From Planctomycetia bacterium (lineage in GTDB: Bacteria; Planctomycetota; Phycisphaerae; Phycisphaerales; SM1A02): a stretch of DNA of 6,901 bases. The notes beneath the pieces are model-generated. The model made no database searches. It saw only the letters and a program-made list of their open reading frames with translations, and had not been told where the DNA came from. The DNA lies in assembly GCA_005798965.1 (NCBI GenBank), contig SYIB01000299.1, positions 1 through 6,901 of the forward strand, written 5' to 3'. Below are positions 1-5,521 of this stretch, in pieces; position 1 is the stretch's first letter; each line of letters opens with the position of its first letter. The translations under genes and the position numbers were made by a program.

Positions 1-2
1 CA

Positions 3-734
3 TGGTTCGGTTCGCGCGAGCCGGCGCCGCTGGACGTTCGGCCCGGCGGCACCAGGCTCGAGCGCCTGGGCGACGATGGCGTGCGCATCTCGGATGGCAC
101 GGCTTCGCGCGGGATCACGATCGTCAAAGGAGTCCCGATCCTGCGCGGTGCCATCGATGACAGGGCGGCGATCCTCGTCGCGGCCCTTGATGATGGTTCG
201 CTACGCGGCATGGATATCGCATCCGGTTGTGAACGATGGAGACTCGACGGTATGGGAGATGGAATCCATGAACAAGAGCGGCATGGCTTCCGTTCGATCT
301 CGATCTGCGCCGAATCGGGCACCGTGCTGGTGGGTTCGCGTATCCATGGTGCGAGCCTTCACGCACTGGACTCGGGTCGGGTGCTGTGGACCGTTCGGCC
401 CAAGAGCCAGCTCGAGTCGGCATCGATCGCAGCAGATGGCTCGTTCGTTGTCCTGACCGGTCGTGAGGGCCACGTACTCAGGGTGGATGCAGCGACAGGC
501 GAGATCGAGTGCACGACGAAGCCATTCACGCAGAGCGTGCCAGCCTCGGCGATCACTGAAGATGGTGCACGGATCGTCGTGGGCTCGGTCGATGGCTCGC
601 TCGTGATCTTCGAGTCACCGACCCTGCGTGATGTGCTGCGGGTCCGATGTGCACCGAGTCCGATCGCACAGCTCTGGCTCGAGCCTGATGGCATCCACGC
701 GATCGATCGCGACGGCTGGCATCGAGTCCGCTAG
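3..734 (+). CDS. C-terminal part of a WD40/PQQ-like beta-propeller protein (5' truncated by window edge)
   Basis: The reading frame is open from the first complete codon in the window to the TAG stop at 732-734, so the start lies to the left and only the last 243 residues are visible. Repeated units of about 40 residues look like propeller blades. Using window residue numbers, they lie at about 44-83, 96-133, 137-174 and 179-216, with a final half blade at 220-243. Each unit has a DG or SG turn, a hydrophobic strand (ILVAALDDGSL, TVLVGSRIHG, SFVVLTGREG, ARIVVGSVDG) and a D-x-x-[ST]G turn such as DIASG, ALDSG or DAATG, as in WD40 or PQQ-type repeats. The blades probably form a binding platform; no catalytic residue is visible in this part. 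In planctomycetes such propellers often sit behind a Ser/Thr kinase or a membrane anchor, but the missing N-terminus prevents any such call. A GTG at 81 is in frame, but the open frame upstream argues against it as the start. The frame is sure; the exact propeller class is not. Confidence 0.8.
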   Translation, partial: WFGSREPAPLDVRPGGTRLERLGDDGVRISDGTASRGITIVKGVPILRGAIDDRAAILVAALDDGSLRGMDIASGCERWRLDGMGDGIHEQERHGFRSISICAESGTVLVGSRIHGASLHALDSGRVLWTVRPKSQLESASIAADGSFVVLTGREGHVLRVDAATGEIECTTKPFTQSVPASAITEDGARIVVGSVDGSLVIFESPTLRDVLRVRCAPSPIAQLWLEPDGIHAIDRDGWHRVR

Positions 735-739
735 CCACA

Positions 740-757
740 GACCGTGCCCTTGCGGTC
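740..757 (+). terminator. Weak hairpin just after the propeller gene, possible terminator
   Basis: GACCG (740-744) pairs with CGGTC (753-757), and two G-U pairs can extend the stem towards a CCCT loop. The hairpin begins six bases after the stop codon of the propeller gene and is followed by a mildly T-containing stretch (GTTGGATT) rather than a true T-run. It may terminate or attenuate transcription before the cytochrome gene. A short stem like this also occurs by chance in high-G+C DNA. Confidence 0.3.
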
Positions 758-795
758 GTTGGATTGCGGCCGTCGCCGCGCGCCGTGGTGACGGG

Positions 796-823
796 GCATC
801 GTCGCGCATCGTCGCGGCATCGC
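796..823. repeat. Tandem 10-bp direct repeat in the leader of the cytochrome gene
   Basis: The unit GCATCGTCGC occurs twice back to back at 796-805 and 806-815. A partial third copy, GCATCGC, follows at 817-823 after one extra base. The repeat lies 55-82 bases upstream of the preferred ATG at 878, inside the possible TTG- or GTG-started extension of the same frame. It could be a small regulatory repeat or a slippage product. Nothing in the sequence shows that a protein binds it. Confidence 0.45.
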
Positions 824-877
824 AAGAACTTCCAGCGGCCGCTTGCCCGCGCGCCGGGTCCGGGCTCTACTTGCACC

Positions 878-3649
878 ATGCTCCCCACGGTCCTCATGCT
901 GCTCGTCACGGCTGCCGGCGGAGCGGGGGATCGCACCATCGACTTCAACCGCGATGTACGGCCGATCCTTGCAGCGCGGTGCTTCAACTGCCATGGGCCC
1001 GACGCCGAGAGCCGCAAGGCTGGGCTCCGGCTGGATGATCCGCACGACGCCAAGGCCATGCGCGATGGCCACGCTGCGATTGTGGCCGGCGATCCTGATG
1101 CGAGTGAAGTCTGGCGAAGATTGCTGAGCGAGGATCCCGATGAGCGCATGCCATCCAAGGGCACGCCGCTCACGGCTGCCGAGCGCGACACGATCAAGGC
1201 GTGGATCGAGCAGGGTGCGGCGTATGCGGCGCACTGGTCTTGGGAGCCGGTGAAGCAGCCGGTCATACCGGTGGTGCGCGATGGCTCATGGCCACGCGGT
1301 GACGTGGACCGCTTCGTGCTCGCCGGACTCGAGCAGGTGGGGCTCGCGCCAGCGGCACAGGCCGATCACGGCACCTTGGTGCGTCGTTGGTCCTTCGCGC
1401 TCACGGGTCTGCCGCCGATGGCGATCGATGGACTCGACCAGGCCTCAAGCCCCGAGGCTGCGGTCGATCTGCTCCTGGCGTCACCGCATTTCGGCGAGCG
1501 TTTCGGTCGGCATTGGCTTGATCTTGTGCGCTATGCCGAGACCTACGGCCACGAGTTCGACTACCCGATCCCGCACGCATGGCGCTACCGCGACTACGTG
1601 ATCCATGCGTTCAACGCGAATGTGCCGTACGACCGTTTCGTGCTTGAGCACCTGGCCGGCGATGCACTCGACGAGCCGCGCATGGACCCGACATGGAACG
1701 CCGATGTCAGTGCGATCGGCACTGGCTTTTGGCTGCTCGCGCAGGGCACGCATGCACCCGTCGATGTCGCAGCCGATGAGGCCGAGCGCATCGCCAACCA
1801 GGTCGACGTCATGACACGCACCTTCCTGGGTGCAACCGTGGCTTGCGCACGATGCCATGACCACAAGTTCGACCCGATCGCGCAGCGCGACTACTACGCG
1901 CTCAGTGGTTCGCTCAAGAGCAGTGTCCGCACGTCGGCTTGGCTCGACGACGGTCGCCTGCAGGTCGAGCGAGCAGCCCGTGTGGCAGCTCGGCGTGCAT
2001 GCACTGCACAGGCGGCGGGGTCGGCCGAACGGGGGCCCGATGCCGATGGTCACGCCGCGTCCTCGGCGATGCCCGCCGCACCATCAGCACCTGCCGATGC
2101 ACTCCGTGTCCTCGCCACCTTTGAGCAGCCCGTGCCCGAAGGTTGGACCGTGGGCGGTGCCGCGTTCGTGCGCACCGACGCGGAGCACCCCATCATCGGC
2201 CAGCGCGGCAATGCACTCGTCGTGCTGGAGCGCGACATCGCCACGAGCGACGTGGCTGGCCATGCCCTGAAGGGCTGGCTGCGCAGCCCATCCTTCACGA
2301 TCGATGGTCCGTACCTGGCGCATGCGGTGCGCGGTGCCGGCGTGCGCATTCGCTGCGTGATCGATGGCTACTTCCTTGATGACCGCAACGCACTGCTCTT
2401 CGAAGGCATGACGCAGGCGCCGGACACGGGAGGTGCGTGGGCGGCCGTGGTGCATGACCTGCGTCGGTTCGAGGGGCGGCGCGCGTACGTGGAGTACGTC
2501 GACGATGGTGGCGGCGTGATCGATGTGGCGTGGCTGGCGTTCGTGCCTGCAGCGGAACTTGCGCCGATGCCCGCTGGCGTTCCGGCCGACCCGTCCCGTG
2601 CCGCAGCGTTGGCAGCACTCGATGCACGGCCGCTTCCTGAGGCGATCGAAGCGTTGGTGCTGGCCGAAGCGGGTGCGTGGGACGACAGCGTGCACGTGCG
2701 TGGCAGTGCGAAGCGGCTCGGCGATCCGGTCGCGCGTGGAGTCATGGGTGCACTCGCGCAGGGCATGCCCGCGCCGGGCGCCATCGGGTCCGGGCGGCTT
2801 GAGCTCGCACGCACGTTCGTCGATGGATCACATCCGCTCGTGGCACGCGTGATGGTGAACCGCATCTGGCAGCATGTCATGGGCCGGGGTCTCGTACCCA
2901 CACCCGATGACTTCGGGGCGCTCGGTGCTGCGCCGTCGCACCCTGAACTGCTGGATTGGCTGGCCGTGGACTTCATGCGCGACTGGGACATCAAGCGGCT
3001 CGCACGGCAGATTGCCCTGAGCGCGACCTTTGCACAGTCCACCACCGCGGGCGAGCAGGCCGAAGCGCACGATCCCACCAACGCCTTGCTGCACCGCGCG
3101 TTCATCCGTCGGCTCGATGCCGAGAGCGTGCGCGATGCCATGCTCGCACTTGCCGGTCGGCTCGACCGCACGATGGGCGGGCCCGGCGTCCCCACGCACC
3201 TCACGGAGTTCATGACCGGTCGGGGGCGTCCGGACCAATCGGGCCCGCTCGATGGCGGCGGCCGCCGCAGCGTCTACCTCGAAGTGCGACGCAACTTCGC
3301 GGATTCGTTCCTCGCCACGTTCGATCTGCCCGTGCCAACCACCACCGTGGGCCGGCGGCATGAAAGCAACGTGCCGGCACAGGCGCTGGCCATGATGAAT
3401 GCACCGCTGGTGCATGAGCTTGCGGTGCGCTGGGGCGAGCGCGCGAGTGCTGCGGGTGACGGGTCGCCCGAGTCGACGGCACGCGTGGCAGAGAGCATGC
3501 TGCACGAAGCGTGGGGTCGCGTGCCAGCCACCGCGGAGGTCGATCGGTGCGTCGCGTTCGTGCAGGCGGAGGGTGGATCGAGCCCTGCTGCGTGGTCGGC
3601 GCTCGCGCATGCGATCCTGAACACCAAGCCTTTCCTTTTCATCGACTGA
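878..3649 (+). CDS. Exported planctomycete cytochrome c / DUF1549 / DUF1553 (PSCyt1-PSCyt2-PSD1) protein
   Basis: With the ATG at 878 the protein has 923 residues. A short hydrophobic N-terminus (MLPTVLMLLVTAAGG) fits a Sec signal. The PSCyt1 domain follows at about residues 20-95 with the haem c motif CFNCH (C35, C38, H39) and the flanking GPD and GLRLDD signature. PSCyt2 (DUF1549) spans about 142-345, beginning DVDRFVLAGLE and ending with a second motif, CARCHDHKFDPI (C323, C326, H327). An Ala-rich linker (about 367-410) leads to an inserted beta-sandwich-like domain (about 412-555). PSD1 (DUF1553) covers about 620-895, with GRLELARTFVDGSHPL from residue 639, VNRIWQHVMGRGLVPTPDDFG and RRLDAES (744-750). 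The C-terminus NTKPFLFID is typical of the family. The protein is probably periplasmic and haem-bearing, but no reaction has been established for the family. The stop is three bases before the DUF1501 gene, so the two are surely co-transcribed. The frame stays open upstream to a TTG at 764 and GTGs at 785 and 788, and no Shine-Dalgarno decides the start. The upstream starts would add an Arg/Lys-rich n-region, which the ATG form lacks. Confidence 0.93.
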   Translation: MLPTVLMLLVTAAGGAGDRTIDFNRDVRPILAARCFNCHGPDAESRKAGLRLDDPHDAKAMRDGHAAIVAGDPDASEVWRRLLSEDPDERMPSKGTPLTAAERDTIKAWIEQGAAYAAHWSWEPVKQPVIPVVRDGSWPRGDVDRFVLAGLEQVGLAPAAQADHGTLVRRWSFALTGLPPMAIDGLDQASSPEAAVDLLLASPHFGERFGRHWLDLVRYAETYGHEFDYPIPHAWRYRDYVIHAFNANVPYDRFVLEHLAGDALDEPRMDPTWNADVSAIGTGFWLLAQGTHAPVDVAADEAERIANQVDVMTRTFLGATVACARCHDHKFDPIAQRDYYALSGSLKSSVRTSAWLDDGRLQVERAARVAARRACTAQAAGSAERGPDADGHAASSAMPAAPSAPADALRVLATFEQPVPEGWTVGGAAFVRTDAEHPIIGQRGNALVVLERDIATSDVAGHALKGWLRSPSFTIDGPYLAHAVRGAGVRIRCVIDGYFLDDRNALLFEGMTQAPDTGGAWAAVVHDLRRFEGRRAYVEYVDDGGGVIDVAWLAFVPAAELAPMPAGVPADPSRAAALAALDARPLPEAIEALVLAEAGAWDDSVHVRGSAKRLGDPVARGVMGALAQGMPAPGAIGSGRLELARTFVDGSHPLVARVMVNRIWQHVMGRGLVPTPDDFGALGAAPSHPELLDWLAVDFMRDWDIKRLARQIALSATFAQSTTAGEQAEAHDPTNALLHRAFIRRLDAESVRDAMLALAGRLDRTMGGPGVPTHLTEFMTGRGRPDQSGPLDGGGRRSVYLEVRRNFADSFLATFDLPVPTTTVGRRHESNVPAQALAMMNAPLVHELAVRWGERASAAGDGSPESTARVAESMLHEAWGRVPATAEVDRCVAFVQAEGGSSPAAWSALAHAILNTKPFLFID

Positions 3650-3652
3650 ACC

Positions 3653-5062
3653 ATGGGCCATCACTGCCGATCCTTCTCTCCCCTGGCCCTCACGCGCCGC
3701 GACATGCTGCGGCAGTGCATGAGCGGCTTCGGCATGGTGGCGGCTGCCGGCATGATGGGGCCCAAGGCGATGGGTGCGCTGCTGGAGGGTTCGGCCGCGC
3801 CGCGCAGCCTCCGCCCCCGTGCACGCAACGTGATCTTCCTCTACATGGATGGTGGTCCGAGCAGCATGGACACGTTCGACCCCAAGCCGCGGCTGGTGAA
3901 GGAGCACGGCCAGCCCTTCGGCATGGCGATGGAGCCCACGCAGTTCAACGACAACGGCAGCACGCTCGGCAGCCCGTGGGCGTTCCGGCCGGGTGGTTCC
4001 TGCGGCACGCCGGTGAGCGACCTCTTTCCTCACGTGCGCGCCATGGCCGACGAGTTGCTGGTCATCCGGAGCATGACGAGCCAGTTCAGCGAGCACACCA
4101 ATGCGAACTACTTCCTGCACACCGGTGCGGGCCTCGCCGGTCGCCCGAGCATGGGTGCGTGGGCGAGCTACGGCCTCGGCAGCGAGAGCTCCGACCTGCC
4201 GGGCTTCGTGGTGCTCAATGGCGGGCTCGTGCCTCCAGGCGGGCTCGAGTGCTTCGGCAATGGCTTCCTGCCGGCCACGCACCAGGGCAGCGTGGTGCTG
4301 CCGCGCGGCGACGGGCTGGCCAACGTGCGTCCGCGCGAGGGAGCCGATGCGCAGCGGCGCAAGCAGGCGCTGGTGGCCGAACTCGACGGCAGCGCGCCAT
4401 CATGCGATGCGGTCGAGGGCGCCATCGCCAACTGGGAACTGGCGTTCCGCATGCAGTGGGCAGTGCCGGAACTCATGGACGTCGCCCGCGAGAGCAAGGC
4501 CACGCAGTCGATGTACGGCATGGACCACGCGTACGAGCCGACGCGGATCTTTGCGGCGCAATGCCTGCTCGCGCGCCGGTTGGTGGAGCGCGGCGTTCGG
4601 TTCATCGAGCTCACGATTCCCTACACAGCCAACAACGATCGCTGGGACCAGCACGACAACCTCGTGGGCGGTCATGAGGACAACGCCCGGACGGTCGACC
4701 AGCCGATCGCCGCACTGCTCAAGGACCTTCGGCAGCGTGGCCTGCTCGACGAGACCCTCGTGGTCTGGGCGGGTGAGTTCGGGCGAACGCCCTTCGCACA
4801 GGGGACCGCAGGCCGTGACCACAATCCCTTCGGCTTCAGCATCTGGATGGCCGGAGGCGGCGTGAAGGGCGGCAGCGTCCATGGTGCGACTGACGAATAC
4901 GGCTACAAGGCCGTCGAGGGCCGCGTGGACATCCATGACCTGCACGCGACGATGCTGCACCTGCTGGGCATCGACCATGAGCGCCTGACCTACATGTTCG
5001 GTGGCCGCGAGATGCGCCTGACCGACGTGCACGGGCGCGTGATCACGGATTGGATCGGCTGA
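3653..5062 (+). CDS. Tat-exported DUF1501 protein (alkaline phosphatase/sulfatase-superfamily-like)
   Basis: This is a complete 469-residue member of the DUF1501 family. The N-terminus carries a twin-arginine signal: LTRRDMLRQ with R15 and R16, then a hydrophobic stretch rich in G, A and M up to about residue 44, which suggests export in folded form. The family core starts at about residue 59 with VIFLYMDGGPSSMDTFDPKP (M65, D66; the D-T-F-D pair follows). Other hallmarks are RWDQHDNL (W331, D332, H334), GEFGRTPF (E375-R378), GRDHNPFGFSIWMAGGGVKG (G387-G406, with D389 and H390) and the C-terminal block DLHATMLHLLGIDHERL to RLTDVHG (429-461). The family is related to the alkaline phosphatase superfamily, so the conserved Asp, His and Glu residues are probably metal ligands, but the substrate is unknown. 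The gene starts three bases after the cytochrome/DUF1553 stop, without a visible Shine-Dalgarno, so translation is likely coupled. Such pairs are found together throughout Planctomycetota, which implies a joint envelope function. The length and both ends fit the family, with no sign of damage. Confidence 0.95.
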   Translation: MGHHCRSFSPLALTRRDMLRQCMSGFGMVAAAGMMGPKAMGALLEGSAAPRSLRPRARNVIFLYMDGGPSSMDTFDPKPRLVKEHGQPFGMAMEPTQFNDNGSTLGSPWAFRPGGSCGTPVSDLFPHVRAMADELLVIRSMTSQFSEHTNANYFLHTGAGLAGRPSMGAWASYGLGSESSDLPGFVVLNGGLVPPGGLECFGNGFLPATHQGSVVLPRGDGLANVRPREGADAQRRKQALVAELDGSAPSCDAVEGAIANWELAFRMQWAVPELMDVARESKATQSMYGMDHAYEPTRIFAAQCLLARRLVERGVRFIELTIPYTANNDRWDQHDNLVGGHEDNARTVDQPIAALLKDLRQRGLLDETLVVWAGEFGRTPFAQGTAGRDHNPFGFSIWMAGGGVKGGSVHGATDEYGYKAVEGRVDIHDLHATMLHLLGIDHERLTYMFGGREMRLTDVHGRVITDWIG

Positions 5063-5069
5063 GGAGCCA

Positions 5070-5101
5070 CCTCGGCTGCGCACGGCCATCGCAGGCCGAG
5101 G
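5070..5101. terminator. Hairpin between convergent genes, likely bidirectional terminator
   Basis: CCTCGGC (5070-5076) pairs with GCCGAGG (5095-5101). After a single bulged G at 5094, TGCG (5077-5080) pairs with CGCA (5090-5093). This leaves a nine-base loop and eleven base pairs in total. It fills most of the 49-base gap between the DUF1501 stop and the clpS stop, which face each other, so it can serve both transcripts. No T-run follows on either strand, so it is not a textbook intrinsic terminator, and its termination role is inferred from stem strength and position. Confidence 0.65.
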
Positions 5102-5111
5102 CAGTGTTCAA

Positions 5112-5405
5112 TCACGCGTCGGGTTCGATCGAGACCGTCAGCGACTTGGACTGCAGCTGGCCTTGAATGAGCTCGGCGTGCTCGCGATGGGTCACGCACA
5201 CCACGGCAGCGCCAGTGCGGTCGACCTCGGTCGTCTTCACCATCGCCGTGGTGACTTCCATGCGCAGGATGTCCATGAAGCTTCGAATGACGTGCCCATA
5301 GGTGTTCACGTCATCGTTGTGGACCAGGATCTTCCACTGCGGCAGCGGACGGGGCTTGGTCGGATTGGGTTTGCGGGTCGGGGTGCTGTCGATGGTGGTG
5401 CTCAT
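5112..5405 (-). CDS. clpS: ATP-dependent Clp protease adaptor ClpS
   Basis: This 97-residue protein matches the ClpS adaptor, which binds proteins with destabilising N-terminal residues and hands them to the ClpA (or ClpC-type) unfoldase of the cytoplasmic Clp protease. After a flexible Pro/Lys/Thr-rich tail (1-23) comes the core: WKILVHNDDVNTYGHVI (24-40) with the N30-D31-D32 substrate-binding triad, an amphipathic helix (SFMDILRMEVTTAM), then GAAVVCVTHREHAELIQGQL and the end SLTVSIEPDA. The HAEL...QLQS...LTVSIEP ending resembles the shorter ClpS variants outside the enterobacteria. The start at 5405 is supported by GGAG at 5417-5414, eight bases upstream. In-frame ATGs further upstream (5447 and 5555) would add an unconserved extension. 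The position that should hold the alpha-amino-contacting histidine (H66 in E. coli) reads EVDRTG here, so D62 replaces it. The gene lies 116 bases downstream of rnd on the same strand and converges with the DUF1501 gene. Confidence 0.93.
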   Translation of the reverse strand: MSTTIDSTPTRKPNPTKPRPLPQWKILVHNDDVNTYGHVIRSFMDILRMEVTTAMVKTTEVDRTGAAVVCVTHREHAELIQGQLQSKSLTVSIEPDA

Positions 5406-5413
5406 GGTGGAAT

Positions 5414-5417
5414 CTCC
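5414..5417 (-). promoter_or_regulatory. Shine-Dalgarno site of clpS
   Basis: On the minus strand GGAG is followed by eight bases (ATTCCACC) and then the ATG at 5405. It is the only clear Shine-Dalgarno match among the genes of this window and it decides the clpS start against the longer upstream in-frame ATGs. Confidence 0.7.
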
Positions 5418-5430
5418 GCTGGGACACCCG

Positions 5431-5458
5431 AGGGTAATGGTGTGCATGCGCTTTTCAA
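5431..5458 (-). promoter_or_regulatory. Candidate sigma-70-type promoter of clpS
   Basis: Reading on the minus strand, TTGAAA (5458-5453) resembles a -35 box. After a 16-base spacer, TACCCT (5436-5431) keeps the T, A and final T of a -10 box. Transcription would start near 5424 and give a leader of about 18 bases containing the GGAG. The -35 match is good and the -10 is poor, so this is only a plausible site. It would let clpS be expressed independently of rnd. Confidence 0.3.
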
Positions 5459-5500
5459 TGGGGTTTCGGTGATTTCGCGGTTCGCGAGCGTGGTGGTCGG

Positions 5501-5521
5501 CCGGCAGGCGGATCCCGCCGG
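5501..5521 (-). terminator. Short hairpin directly after the rnd stop codon
   Basis: On the minus strand CCGGC pairs with GCCGG, and after one bulged T, GG pairs with CC, around a six-base loop. The dyad starts at the base next to the rnd stop codon (5522-5524). It could weaken read-through from rnd into clpS. No T-run follows, so a terminator role is tentative. Confidence 0.3.

Noticed and set aside
553..1266. 237-residue minus-strand frame over the propeller-cytochrome junction
   Set aside because: It overlaps conserved PSCyt1 coding sequence on the opposite strand. Its translation is Ser/Arg/Ala-rich without motifs, and there is no ribosome binding site.
2828..4282. 484-residue open frame on the minus strand
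   Set aside because: It lies antisense across the end of the DUF1553 gene and the first half of the DUF1501 gene, both firmly recognised. Its translation is rich in His, Arg and Ala with no family motif, as expected for a shadow frame in high-G+C coding DNA.
3511..4677. 388-residue plus-strand frame overlapping both large genes
   Set aside because: It is an out-of-frame shadow across the junction of the DUF1553 and DUF1501 genes. Its low-complexity Arg/Ala/Gly composition has no domain signature.
5475..5487. TCGCG-GTT-CGCGA hairpin between rnd and clpS
   Set aside because: The five-pair CG-rich stem is common by chance at this base composition. It is neither next to a stop codon nor followed by a T-run.
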